Shown here piece after piece: positions 54,360 to 63,516 of a stretch of DNA of 64,000 nt. Positions within the stretch are counted from its first letter, which is position 1. Every line of letters begins with the position of its first letter. The stretch is from Arcticibacterium sp964021845 (GTDB taxonomy: Bacteria; Bacteroidota; Bacteroidia; Cytophagales; Spirosomataceae). The translations under genes and the position numbers were made by a program. The notes below the pieces were generated by a model, which did no database searches, was not told where the DNA came from, and was given only the letters and a program-made list of their open reading frames with translations. Where the stretch lies: the NCBI RefSeq assembly GCF_964021845.1, contig NZ_CAXHZC010000001.1, positions 1-64,000 of the forward strand. Direction: 5' to 3'.

Positions 54360-56449
54360 AAGTAGCTCTGATTGGTAATCCAAACAGCGGTAAAACTTCT
54401 TTGTTTAATCAGTTAACTGGTCTTAGGCAGAAAGTAGGGAATTTCCCTGGCGTAACAGTTGATAAAAAAATAGGTATTGCAAAGTTAAATTCTGGTGAGA
54501 AAGTGGAGGTCATTGACTTTCCTGGAACATACAGTATTTACCCTACGTCTATAGATGAACAGGTAGTTTTAGATGTTCTTTCTAATCCCAAAAATCTTGA
54601 TTATCCTGATTTAGCCATAGTGGTGGTAGATGCCTCAAACCTTAAAAGGAATATGCTTCTTTTTGAGCAGGTTTCTAATTTGGGCATACCCACGGTTTTA
54701 GCTCTTAATATGCTTGATACGGCATTGGATGCAGGTACAGCAGTAGATACCTTAAAACTAGAAGCTCATTTAAAAGTACCAGTAGTAGAGATTAATGCCA
54801 GAGAAGGAATAGGTGTAAATGGCCTAAAACTAAGGTTAGAGCAGGCTCTAGTGGAACGCAACGTTCATGAGAATGTGGAAATTGAGGAGAAAGATGCAGC
54901 AGCTATTTTAGCAGTAAAAGAAGCGTTTAATCTAGATAATAATTATTTAGCTAGTCAATATTTAGCACAAGGAGATAAATTTAGCTTTTTGGACGAAAGC
55001 GAAAAGGAGATAATTAAGGGAATAGCCCAATTACATGGTTTTAGTCCAAGTGCTTTTCAGGCGGCAGAAACGCTAGGTCATTTTCAAGATATAAGTGCCG
55101 CTCTAAAAGAAGTGGTACATGTAGGTACAGTAAGGGTAACTACCAGAACCAATAAAATGGATGCTATACTGCTCCATAAAGTTTGGGGTTATGTTATCTT
55201 TTTTGGAATCCTTTTCATGGTATTTAATGCCGTTTTTGCCCTTTCAGAATATCCCATGGACTGGATAGATGGTGGCATAGCAGATTTAAACAATTGGCTG
55301 AAGGCTGTTTTGCCAGACAGTAAGTTAACTTCATTATTGACAGATGGTGTAATTGCGGGAGTTGGTGGAGTTATTATGTTTATTCCTCAAATAGCCTTGC
55401 TTTTTGCGGGTATAGCCATTCTAGAAGAATCAGGTTATATGGCTAGGGTTGTGGTTTTGATGGATAAACTGATAAGACGTTTTGGGCTTAGTGGAAAATC
55501 GGTAGTGCCGCTTATGTCCGGCATTGGCTGTGCAGTACCAGCAGTTATGTCTGCCAGAACTATCGGTAGTTGGCAAGAAAGACTAGTAACCATTATGGTA
55601 ACGCCATTAATGAGCTGTGCTGCTAGGCTACCTATTTATACCATTCTTATTGCTCTAGTAGTACCTAATACATCGCTGTTTGGTGTTTTTGGTTTACAGG
55701 GTCTTACGCTAATGGGGCTTTATCTTTTAGGATTTTTATCAGCTCTAATGGCTGGCTATGTCATGAAAAAAATCATGAAGTCTGAGAAGAGAAGCTTTTT
55801 TGTGATGGAGCTACCTACTTATAAAGCACCACGATGGGGGCAGGTTTTTTATACCATTTATGAGAAAGTTAAGACTTTCGTTTTTGAGGCGGGGAAGGTA
55901 ATTCTTGCTATCTCCATCGTTTTATGGGTATTGGCTTCTTATGGGCCAGGCGATAAAATAGAGCAAGCTCCAGAAATAGTGGCTGCCGCAAATCCTGCTT
56001 TAGAAGGAACGGACTTAGAAAATGCTGTTTCAAGTTTTCAATTAGAAAATTCTTACGCTGGTTATTTTGGGAAAGCCATAGAGCCAGCTATCAAACCTTT
56101 AGGTTATGACTGGAAAATAGGAATAGCCTTAATCACGTCTTTTGCAGCCAGAGAGGTCTTTGTGGGTACCATGTCTACCATTTATAGTATAGGCGGAGAC
56201 AGTGCCGACGATAATACCATTAAAGCCAGACTAAGAAGAGAAGTGAATCCTGAAACAGGCGAGGCTGTTTTTAACACCGCCACGTCATTCTCTTTGTTGA
56301 TATTCTACGTTTTTGCTATGATGTGTATGAGTACCATAGCGGTGGTGTACCGAGAAACTAAAGGCTGGAAATGGCCAATGATTCAGTTAGGTTACATGAG
56401 CGTACTGGCCTATGTTTCTGCTTTTATTGTTTATCAGATTTTAAAGTAG
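54356..56449 (+). CDS. feoB: Ferrous iron transporter B
   Basis: A 697-residue FeoB. The N-terminal G domain has G1 GNPNSGKTSLFNQL (7-20), G2 region GVTVDKK, G3 DFPGTYS and G4 LNMLD (a variant of NKxD). The permease part carries two Gate repeats with cysteine motifs GIGCAVPAVMSAR and MSCAARLPIY. It imports Fe(II) across the inner membrane. It overlaps feoA (ATGA-type overlap) and is convergent with the ion channel gene. Confidence 0.97.
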   Translation: MKVALIGNPNSGKTSLFNQLTGLRQKVGNFPGVTVDKKIGIAKLNSGEKVEVIDFPGTYSIYPTSIDEQVVLDVLSNPKNLDYPDLAIVVVDASNLKRNMLLFEQVSNLGIPTVLALNMLDTALDAGTAVDTLKLEAHLKVPVVEINAREGIGVNGLKLRLEQALVERNVHENVEIEEKDAAAILAVKEAFNLDNNYLASQYLAQGDKFSFLDESEKEIIKGIAQLHGFSPSAFQAAETLGHFQDISAALKEVVHVGTVRVTTRTNKMDAILLHKVWGYVIFFGILFMVFNAVFALSEYPMDWIDGGIADLNNWLKAVLPDSKLTSLLTDGVIAGVGGVIMFIPQIALLFAGIAILEESGYMARVVVLMDKLIRRFGLSGKSVVPLMSGIGCAVPAVMSARTIGSWQERLVTIMVTPLMSCAARLPIYTILIALVVPNTSLFGVFGLQGLTLMGLYLLGFLSALMAGYVMKKIMKSEKRSFFVMELPTYKAPRWGQVFYTIYEKVKTFVFEAGKVILAISIVLWVLASYGPGDKIEQAPEIVAAANPALEGTDLENAVSSFQLENSYAGYFGKAIEPAIKPLGYDWKIGIALITSFAAREVFVGTMSTIYSIGGDSADDNTIKARLRREVNPETGEAVFNTATSFSLLIFYVFAMMCMSTIAVVYRETKGWKWPMIQLGYMSVLAYVSAFIVYQILK

Positions 56450-56464
56450 GGGGTAACCTAGTTT

Positions 56465-57328
56465 TTAGGATTTTGGCTTATGCTTATGCTTATGCCTTTC
56501 AGCTAAATAGAAATCATGCTCGCAAATGGGGCAATGTACTTTTTCGTTGCCTCGTCGTTTGCCACGAATTTGCTCCGCAAAACCACTTGCCAAGATACCC
56601 GTAGGTAGGGCGAAAATAGACACTCCCAAAATTGCCATTAGCCCTCCCAAAACTTTCCCCAAAGGCGTTATTGGATGCATGTCGCCATAGCCTACTGTGG
56701 TCATGGCATTAACACCCCACCAAAGTGAAGCGGGAATAGAAGAAAAGGCTTCAGGTTGAGCCTCTTGCTCTATATAAAAAGCAAGGCTTGAGGAAATTAA
56801 GAGTAGAAATATGATGAAGGAAACACTAAGCAGAAGTTCCTCTTTTTTATCTCTTAATACATTTTGAATAACACGCAAGGCATGAAAGTACCTGCTAACC
56901 CTGAAGAGTCGGAAGATGCGAAGGAGGCGAAGTATCTTAACAAAGCCCAGGTCTGTTCTGAAAAACGAAAAGTAGAATGGGAAAATAGCTAGAAAGTCAA
57001 TGATTCCCCAAGGAGAAAAAATGAACTTAATTCTACCCCAAAATGGATGTTTGTACTCAGTTTTTTCTACACTGGACCAAACTCTCAAGATGTACTCAAT
57101 AGAGAAAATGGAGACGGAGAATAACTCAAAATCTAAGAAGAACATACGGAATTGATTTCCAATACTTGGGACCGTATTTAGGATAATAGCGACAGTATTA
57201 AGGAATATTAGAACCGAAAGGGCAATATTTACAATAAAGCTCAACCCACGCTTTCGCTGGAACTTAATCTCTAAAATTTCATGAATGTGTTTTCTTATTG
57301 TCAAAAATACTTGCTTTGCTTGGTGCAA
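56465..57328 (-). CDS. Voltage-gated potassium channel-like ion transporter
   Basis: A 287-residue 6-TM channel. The voltage-sensor S4 has regularly spaced arginines (LRLLRIFRLFRVSRYFHALR), the pore has selectivity filter TTVGYGD, and S6 follows (LGGLMAILGVSIFALPTGIL). A Cys-rich C-terminal motif (CPICEHDF) and a His/Lys-rich end may bind metal. It probably conducts K+. The upstream start is not certain: an alternative TTG lies at codon 9. Confidence 0.9.
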   Translation of the reverse strand: MHQAKQVFLTIRKHIHEILEIKFQRKRGLSFIVNIALSVLIFLNTVAIILNTVPSIGNQFRMFFLDFELFSVSIFSIEYILRVWSSVEKTEYKHPFWGRIKFIFSPWGIIDFLAIFPFYFSFFRTDLGFVKILRLLRIFRLFRVSRYFHALRVIQNVLRDKKEELLLSVSFIIFLLLISSSLAFYIEQEAQPEAFSSIPASLWWGVNAMTTVGYGDMHPITPLGKVLGGLMAILGVSIFALPTGILASGFAEQIRGKRRGNEKVHCPICEHDFYLAERHKHKHKPKS

Positions 57329-57422
57329 TAATAAGCGTTTTGTTAACTATTTAATATGACGATAGTTAGCTTTTCCTATTTTGAGAAGTTTTGATGTCTA
57401 AATATGTTTGTCGAAAAAGAAT

Positions 57423-57791
57423 CTAGGCCTTACGGAGAATCTTTTCCATTTTTCGTCCTTTGGCGAGTTCATCTACCAGTTTGTCTAAAAATCTAACTTG
57501 CTGTGTCAAAGGAGTTTCTATTTCTTCAATTCTATAGCCACATATCACTCCTTTAATGAGCGGAGCATTTGGGTTTAGTTTAGCCTTTTCAAAAAACGTT
57601 TTGAAGGTTACCTTTTCGGCGATAAGATCTATTATTTTCGATTCATCAAAACCGGTTAACCACTCAATTACTTCATGTAACTCTCCTATAGTTCTGCCTT
57701 TCTTCTCTACTTTGGTTACATAGTGCGGGTAAACAGAGGAAAAGGTCATGGTCGCCATTCTTTCGTCATGTTCGGGTGTTGTATTAGGCAT
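57423..57791 (-). CDS. DUF2200 family protein
   Basis: A 122-residue cytoplasmic protein matching DUF2200 (MTFSSVYPHYVTKVEKKGRT, EVIEWLTGFD, VICGYRIEEIE). Function is unknown; members are widespread in bacteria. It follows the secreted protein gene upstream with a 33-base gap. Confidence 0.88.
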   Translation of the reverse strand: MPNTTPEHDERMATMTFSSVYPHYVTKVEKKGRTIGELHEVIEWLTGFDESKIIDLIAEKVTFKTFFEKAKLNPNAPLIKGVICGYRIEEIETPLTQQVRFLDKLVDELAKGRKMEKILRKA

Positions 57792-57824
57792 AATTTTTTT
57801 TAACGAATTTAAAGAATCATAAGT

Positions 57825-58766
57825 TTAGAATTTATTTACGAGAATCTTTTTTGAAGAAGTCTTTTCTGTTCCCCAAATATGTAGGTTGCCAGCTTGGTCA
57901 ATTTGTAAACCAGCCGCTGCTCCAAATTCAAGTCCTTTTGAAGTCTTAAATCTTTTAGTAGATATCTTAAGCATTATAGGGTCGAAGGCATCTAACCTAC
58001 TTACAAGAATTAAATCTGCCTGATTGTTTCGACCACCGCCATGAAACCCAATGGCATAAATAGCATTATCATCTTTAAGTAGGTTTATGGATTGATAGCC
58101 TGCCCAGTCGTCGGGTGCAGTAAATGAATGTAGAAGTTCTTGTTTTTGGCTTATCAAATTAACCCTGTAAAAATCCCAAATACGGCTATCCCAATTACTG
58201 ACTACCACAAAGGAGTTTGATGAATTTAAAGCCATTATGCCTGTAGCTCCAGCGGTTTTCTCTTCTGGTTCGCCTTCTCTTTCAATGGTAAATCTTGGTA
58301 GCGGATTGGTCCGAGTATCGCTTTGGTGATTGTAAAAATTAACCTTTGAGGAGGTTTTGATAATATTATCTTCTATACCTATGGCTAAGTAGTCTTTACT
58401 GACCTGAAAACCACCTGCGTGCCTAAATGGGTCGCCCATGAGGTAAATTAGTTTTTCAGTTTTTTGCGAAGCCAAATCTGCCTGCAAAATGTAAGCGAGT
58501 TTAGACGAACTACCAGATATTAAAAGTTTCTCACTTCCATTTAGCTCAATGACCTGTACACCTTGAAAATGCCCATTCTTAACAGGAACGTCAATGTCGT
58601 TGTCCAAAACAAAAACTTCAGGCATAATATTTAGGTGAGCAAAGGCATCTGGAACGTTCTTTATTTGTTGTGCAAAGCTTGAAATTAGTTTTGATAACAA
58701 AAAAATGAATAGACAAAGGAATTTAAATATGGGTGCTGGTTTTGTGAATTTCAATATTTTGGGCAT
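57825..58766 (-). CDS. Secreted hypothetical protein, propeller-like
   Basis: A 313-residue protein with a signal peptide (to ~33) and beta-rich sequence with repeated AYILQAD, YLAIGIEDN, FVVVSNWDSR, IYAIGFHGG and LHIWGTEKT strands, suggesting a beta-propeller. No catalytic motif and no family recognised. Preceded by a 304-base gap containing apparent coding remnants. Confidence 0.6.
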   Translation of the reverse strand: MPKILKFTKPAPIFKFLCLFIFLLSKLISSFAQQIKNVPDAFAHLNIMPEVFVLDNDIDVPVKNGHFQGVQVIELNGSEKLLISGSSSKLAYILQADLASQKTEKLIYLMGDPFRHAGGFQVSKDYLAIGIEDNIIKTSSKVNFYNHQSDTRTNPLPRFTIEREGEPEEKTAGATGIMALNSSNSFVVVSNWDSRIWDFYRVNLISQKQELLHSFTAPDDWAGYQSINLLKDDNAIYAIGFHGGGRNNQADLILVSRLDAFDPIMLKISTKRFKTSKGLEFGAAAGLQIDQAGNLHIWGTEKTSSKKILVNKF

Positions 58767-59070
58767 TAGCTAAGATTCTTTCTTTAAATCTAATTGATTT
58801 TTGAGAGGTTTGGAAATTATAAAAGATTGACCTTTGTAGCTAACAGCCGGGTAAAAATTTTAATTTGCCTTTGATAGATAAGTAGGGTCTTATATCATAT
58901 TCAATGTGAAGGCTTGTTTAAGCCAGAGGTTTGATGGCATCACATCTGAACTACAAGCTTCGTTGAGTACAAAATTATAACTCGGGTTTAGCTATTTTTT
59001 CAGCGATTCTTCGTTCATTTCAATTGCTGTTAACTCATCTTCTTTTACTTGAGTAGATTCAACCACAATT
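58767..59070 (-). pseudogene. Apparent remnant of a T9SS sorting domain
   Basis: A gap with no intact gene. On the minus strand, directly after the stop of the ELWxxDGT gene and shifted by one base, codons from 59069 read IVVESTQVKEDELTAIEMNE then ESLKK, a stop at 58994-58992, and in the same frame LNPSYNFVLNEAC until a stop at 58892-58890. This resembles the LxIYPNPS start of type A sorting domains after mutation. No convincing promoter was seen in the rest of the gap. Confidence 0.4.
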
Positions 59071-62055
59071 CTAATCTGTTATACACCCATTTAGCTTTGT
59101 TTTGAATATTGCTCCCAAGTCTGTTTCAAAACCAGGATTCAATTCTATTGAATTCCCCGCGTCAAAAATAGCGACTCTATTCATGCTAATTTTACTAGTG
59201 GCTGTGATTGAATTTTGGGCGAGGTGTGCTCCATTTCGAATGTCAACAGTTTTTAAGTTTTTTGCTATTTCACAAAAGCTTTTGACATAGTAGTTGAAGC
59301 CATTCACTCCGTTGTTGGCAGTAAAATAGACTTTATCGTTATTGAAAAAGAACTGAGATATGTAAGAACGTAAATTGCTAATACCTGTTTGTCTAATGTC
59401 CATAGTTTGAAAAGTGCCATCATTCGTGCCATCCGTTTGCCAGAGATCTAAATCTTCCTGGCTGCTTAAAGAGGCTGGGAAATAGATTATGGAATCATTA
59501 ATTACTATATTAAAATCATTAACAATTAATCCTGAATAGAAAACTGAAGTTCCATGTGATGTTCCATCAGTTTTCCAAAGCTTTGAATTATTAATATTTG
59601 TTGCTCTTGAAAAAATGTAATAATAGCCTTGGAGTGGCTCATCAAATATAAAATCTCCGGTGTATCCAGTTTGGTCAGATAAATCAATCAACATTTCAGT
59701 TTTTTCTGATGTACCATTTGTTTTCCAAAGAGCATAGCCTGTTACACCATCATTCGCAAGAAAAATAACGGTACTATCATTTATTTTTCTAATATCTCGT
59801 GGTATAGAGCCAGCATACTCGTTTGGATTGATGTCTTTTATCATAAATGTCCCTATTTGTGTACCATCACTAATCCACAATTCTTTTCCGGAATTTTGTT
59901 CTTCCGCAGAAAAAAATAGTTTGTCTCCTAAAGCAGCATGTTCTTCAGCATGTATTCCACTTCGAACTAAGTGGGTACCCGCTTCTGTTCCATCACTTTG
60001 CCACAAGCCTATAAGAGAGTTTTGATAGCTAGTGAAAAATAATTTACCGTTTGCATCGAAAAGGTCTAGAATAATAGTATTAAGCTTTTTTATTTCTCTA
60101 GGAGGTTCTGACCCATTATAACTCCAAAGTGTAGCTCCGTCATTCCAAAATAAGGTTTCATTTGAAATGCAAAATTTCCTTATATCAGTAAAGGTTTTCG
60201 AAGGACTAATATTTTTAAAAGGAACAATTCCATTACTTTTCCAAGTACCATATCTGTTTAGTAAAAAAATTTGATCCTTATAGGTTATTAAATCACTAAT
60301 TTCACTATTAGCAGAATGAAAGCTAAACACGTCATTAATCTTTTCTGCAGGGTATGAGTTGGTGTCGAAAAACAGATTGGTACTTTCTTCATTTCCGTTT
60401 GTTTTCCATAATGCATTTCCATGCTCATTATCTGGAAAGGTAAAAAAGAACCCTTCTGAGTTACCTGTGGATAATATTGGAAAGAAGATAGACGGTGAAC
60501 CAAATTCTTCTTTTACCAGATCGCCAAGAAAGCTAACTTGAGTTCCATCTGAAACGAAGAGTTCGTAACCAAATTCATCGTGGTAGGCCACAAAAAACAT
60601 TTTATTGGAAGTTCCATAAAACGGATACGCATTTGAAAATGGAGCGTTTGACGGTAAATCATTTATGCTAGTCAGTTTGCCTATATTAGAATTATAATAA
60701 TAAAGTTTACAGTTGTCCAAAGTATCGCCGGCTACAAAATATGGTCCTAAACCAGAATCTGTAATGTATCTATAAATCCCATCTTTACTTCCTTCTCCAA
60801 AATCTTTTACTATTTCAGTGCCAAGAGTAGTTCCGTCAGATTTCCAGAGTTCATTCCCGTGTATGCCGTCGTCTGCTATAAAAAGTATTGTATCTTGACT
60901 AGCGTAAATTGATATTTCGTTAAGTTGATTAACAAAAGCACTGCCAGTTTTATTTAAATCTACTACTAAATTGGTTCCAATCTTTGTCCCGTCAGTTTTC
61001 CATAACTCCTGACCATGAACTCCATCATTGGCCGTGAAAAAAAGTTGGTTGTTTGTTTTGATAAAATTGGAAGGTGAAGCGTTTTCTCCTGGTCTAATAT
61101 ACACTCTATCTGTAGTTCCTGTACTTTCTTGATATATCCAAATATCACCAGAAGCATTGATTATCAGATTGTCATTTAAAATTGCTAGGTCTTTAAAGTA
61201 TGATGACTTTGAACCATAGCTAATATCCTTAATCAGAACTGTACCTTCCTGTGTTCCATCAGTTTTCCATAATTCCCTCCCTAAATCAGAAATAGCTGAA
61301 AAAAAGAGGTTCGATGATGAGCCAATTAAGTTTTCTGGGGAAGAGCTGCTTTGTCCTGAGTAGATATCTGAAACCAGTATAGTTCCAGTGGCAGTTCCGT
61401 CAGTTACCCATAACTCCGTACCATTAGCACTTTGGGCTGAGAAGTAAGTTTTACCCTGCCAATTAGTGAAATTGGCAGGGTAGGAGTTTGCAATTCCTGG
61501 ATTAATGTCTTTTAGTAAGATAGTACCTGTCTCACTTCCATCCGTAACAAAAAGTTCTTTTCCACTGTTTTCAGTTTGGGCTACGAAGTATGCCTTATTT
61601 CCTGAAATATGAAAAGCTCTGAGGGTGTTGTTTTTTAGAAAAAGCGAGATTGAGTTTGCCCTTCCTGGTATAAGGTCGATAATTCTGTGCGTTCCATCAG
61701 GGCTACCATTCGATATCCAGGGTTCATTGCCATAATCGTATTCGTTTCCAATAAATATTATATTATCTCCAAAATTTTCCGCGTACTGAAGAAGGAAAGA
61801 GAAATTACTGCTGCGTTGAGGAAGATTCTTGCCTTTAACTAGGTTTGTGCTTTCTAGTGTTCCATTGGAAGTATAAAGGCCGCCTTGGGATAAATACGGT
61901 AAATTTTGTGTGTTAAAAAGAATGCTTCCATTCAACTCTATTGGTTGGCCAGGGTAAGAGCTTGAATTACTTGTAACAATATCTTTTAAAATAGTCTGAC
62001 CAAAAAGCGAAATAAAGAAATTACAAAATAGAAGACTTAGCCCAACGACTTTCAT
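59071..62055 (-). CDS. ELWxxDGT-repeat secreted protein
   Basis: A 994-residue exported protein (signal peptide 1-19) built from about a dozen repeats of the type ELWKTDGTxxGT, FFSAxxxxxGxELW. They are predicted to form a propeller-like beta structure. The C-terminal region (CEIAKNLKTVDIRNGAHLAQ to the end) resembles the 3-coathanger stack domain that often precedes T9SS sorting domains, but the frame ends at GCITD with no sorting domain. A remnant of one follows the stop, so the gene may be truncated. Function unknown; presumably surface-exposed or secreted. Confidence 0.85.
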   Translation of the reverse strand: MKVVGLSLLFCNFFISLFGQTILKDIVTSNSSSYPGQPIELNGSILFNTQNLPYLSQGGLYTSNGTLESTNLVKGKNLPQRSSNFSFLLQYAENFGDNIIFIGNEYDYGNEPWISNGSPDGTHRIIDLIPGRANSISLFLKNNTLRAFHISGNKAYFVAQTENSGKELFVTDGSETGTILLKDINPGIANSYPANFTNWQGKTYFSAQSANGTELWVTDGTATGTILVSDIYSGQSSSSPENLIGSSSNLFFSAISDLGRELWKTDGTQEGTVLIKDISYGSKSSYFKDLAILNDNLIINASGDIWIYQESTGTTDRVYIRPGENASPSNFIKTNNQLFFTANDGVHGQELWKTDGTKIGTNLVVDLNKTGSAFVNQLNEISIYASQDTILFIADDGIHGNELWKSDGTTLGTEIVKDFGEGSKDGIYRYITDSGLGPYFVAGDTLDNCKLYYYNSNIGKLTSINDLPSNAPFSNAYPFYGTSNKMFFVAYHDEFGYELFVSDGTQVSFLGDLVKEEFGSPSIFFPILSTGNSEGFFFTFPDNEHGNALWKTNGNEESTNLFFDTNSYPAEKINDVFSFHSANSEISDLITYKDQIFLLNRYGTWKSNGIVPFKNISPSKTFTDIRKFCISNETLFWNDGATLWSYNGSEPPREIKKLNTIILDLFDANGKLFFTSYQNSLIGLWQSDGTEAGTHLVRSGIHAEEHAALGDKLFFSAEEQNSGKELWISDGTQIGTFMIKDINPNEYAGSIPRDIRKINDSTVIFLANDGVTGYALWKTNGTSEKTEMLIDLSDQTGYTGDFIFDEPLQGYYYIFSRATNINNSKLWKTDGTSHGTSVFYSGLIVNDFNIVINDSIIYFPASLSSQEDLDLWQTDGTNDGTFQTMDIRQTGISNLRSYISQFFFNNDKVYFTANNGVNGFNYYVKSFCEIAKNLKTVDIRNGAHLAQNSITATSKISMNRVAIFDAGNSIELNPGFETDLGAIFKTKLNGCITD

Positions 62056-62216
62056 AGTGGTGAAATTAGAGACTTAGATTATAAATCATACAAGTATAGC
62101 TAAAATTAAACTTTTATTCAATTCGCTTTTTAGACCATAATTAAAGGTTAATACTAATTTCAATTAGGAGCTATTCTTTCAATAAAGATATTTTTTTTAC
62201 AATTACTTTTTTATTT

Positions 62217-62232
62217 CAAAGCACTTGCTTAG
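62217..62232. promoter_or_regulatory. TetR operator at the tetR promoter
   Basis: CAAAGCACTTGCTTAG, one mismatch in the arms from CTAAGC-N4-GCTTAG. It overlaps the -7 box TAGTTTTG (62230-62237) and ends 13 bases before the ATG at 62246. Confidence 0.65.
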
Positions 62233-62245
62233 TTTTGTGTCATCA

Positions 62246-62809
62246 ATGGGAAGACAAAAGGCATATTGTGAGGAGGAGGTGATAGAAAAAGCCATGGCGG
62301 TTTTCTGGAAAAATGGCTATGAAGCTACTTCTGTGCGTATGTTAGAGAAGGAAATGGGGATAAACCAGTTTTCTATTTATTCCAGTTTTGGCAATAAGCA
62401 AGGGGTCTTTTTAGAGAGTGTGAAGTGTTATAAGAAGAAGTTGAGTTGTATTACTGATAAACTAAAAGCTTCTCAAAACGGTATTGCTGGTATCAAAGAA
62501 TACTTCTATGACTTCCAAGATTTTTCTGAAGCCAGCCATTTGAAAAAGGGCTGTATGGTGGCGAAGACCCTGGGCGAAACTTGCGACAAAACGGATTCAA
62601 TTATCACGGAGGAATTGATGAAGTTTTCTAATAGTCTGAAGGAGCTTTTTAAAGTGAATTTGGCACAAGAACCAGGAAGAAGTGAAGCTGACATTGAGAA
62701 ACAAGCCAACTATCTAATGATTTGTCTTCAAGGTTTGTCACAGGCATCAAGAATTTATACACAGGAGCAGCTGGAAGATTTTATTGAAACAACGTTTAAG
62801 AACTTATAG
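62246..62809 (+). CDS. TetR/AcrR family transcriptional regulator
   Basis: A helical repressor with N-terminal HTH (AMAVFWKNGYEATSVRMLEK, then GINQFSIYSSFGNKQGVF) and a ligand-binding C-terminal domain with cysteines (KKGCMVAKTLGETCDK) that might sense oxidants or electrophiles. I start at ATG 62246 because the frame's upstream TTG lies inside the operator and promoter. Matching operators precede this gene, the peroxiredoxin-like gene and the SDR gene. Confidence 0.92.
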   Translation: MGRQKAYCEEEVIEKAMAVFWKNGYEATSVRMLEKEMGINQFSIYSSFGNKQGVFLESVKCYKKKLSCITDKLKASQNGIAGIKEYFYDFQDFSEASHLKKGCMVAKTLGETCDKTDSIITEELMKFSNSLKELFKVNLAQEPGRSEADIEKQANYLMICLQGLSQASRIYTQEQLEDFIETTFKNL

Positions 62810-62815
62810 ATTTTT

Positions 62816-62848
62816 TTTGAACCAAAACTAAGCAATTGCTTAGTAAAT
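62816..62848 (+). promoter_or_regulatory. Promoter of the peroxiredoxin-like gene
   Basis: TTTG (62816-62819), a 21-base spacer and TAGTAAAT (62841-62848). The TetR operator fills the spacer, so bound repressor would block polymerase. Confidence 0.5.
62828..62843. promoter_or_regulatory. TetR operator before the peroxiredoxin-like gene
   Basis: CTAAGCAATTGCTTAG, a perfect 16-base palindrome between the -33 and -7 elements. Confidence 0.75.
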
Positions 62849-62863
62849 GTAAATAATGAAAAA

Positions 62864-63433
62864 ATGAATGTAGCTAGACTTAAAGTGGGGGATAAAGCTC
62901 CCAATTTTACCACTAAAGATATTAGGAATCATAAAGTGACACCATTTCAGGCTAATAAATGGACTTTTATTTCTTTTCATCGTTTTGCGGCTTGCCCTTT
63001 TTGTGTTTTAAGAACTAATGAACTCATTCGTCGCTATGATGAGTTTGGCGAGAATGATATTGACATCATCAGTATTTGGCCATCAAGTGCAGAAAAAATG
63101 CTTAAAGTGGGTGAGCATGTTAGCACTCCTTTTCCATTGGTATCTGATGAAAAGAAAGTTCTCTTTGAAAAATTTGGGGTAACAGAATCTTCTAAGAGTT
63201 CAATGTTAAAGTTGTTTCTTCATCCAAAGCTTGTTTGGGAGGCCAATAAACTTTCTAAAACCTTAAAAGACGAAGAACCAGAATTAGACCATGCTTTACT
63301 TCCAGCAGAGTTTTTGGTTAATCCAAAAGGTGAAATAGTGTTCGCTCATTATGCCGAGCATTATGGAGACCATGTTTCTGTGGATAAATTATTGTCATTC
63401 AGAAAAGAAGTGCCCACTCTTGAATATGCCTAA
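62864..63433 (+). CDS. Peroxiredoxin-like (AhpC/TSA, CxxC) protein
   Basis: A 189-residue thioredoxin-fold protein. The active-site region FAACPFC places cysteines at C44 and C47, a CxxC that suits a peroxiredoxin-like or thiol-disulfide reductase. A later segment (FLVNPKGEIVFAHYAEHYGD) completes the fold. It likely reduces peroxides or thiols in the cytosol (no signal peptide). It sits behind a TetR operator palindrome. Confidence 0.85.
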   Translation: MNVARLKVGDKAPNFTTKDIRNHKVTPFQANKWTFISFHRFAACPFCVLRTNELIRRYDEFGENDIDIISIWPSSAEKMLKVGEHVSTPFPLVSDEKKVLFEKFGVTESSKSSMLKLFLHPKLVWEANKLSKTLKDEEPELDHALLPAEFLVNPKGEIVFAHYAEHYGDHVSVDKLLSFRKEVPTLEYA

Positions 63434-63476
63434 AAGCGGGTCTAATTAAGAATTATACATATTTTTTATAACAAAT

Positions 63477-63492
63477 CTAAGCGGTTGCTTAG
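63477..63492. promoter_or_regulatory. TetR operator before the SDR gene
   Basis: CTAAGCGGTTGCTTAG, with perfect CTAAGC/GCTTAG arms. It lies 24 bases before the SDR start codon. Confidence 0.7.
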
Positions 63493-63516
63493 TAAAATTT
63501 AATAACAAACATAATT

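Noticed and set aside
57342..57370. Imperfect inverted repeat between the ion channel and DUF2200 genes as a terminator
   Set aside because: The better-pairing strand (plus) has no upstream gene to end, and the minus strand has a mismatch and weak U-tract, so support was too thin.
62225..62245. An upstream TTG start for the TetR gene
   Set aside because: It lies within the predicted operator and -7 box, so it would precede transcription; ATG 62246 gives the usual family N-terminus.
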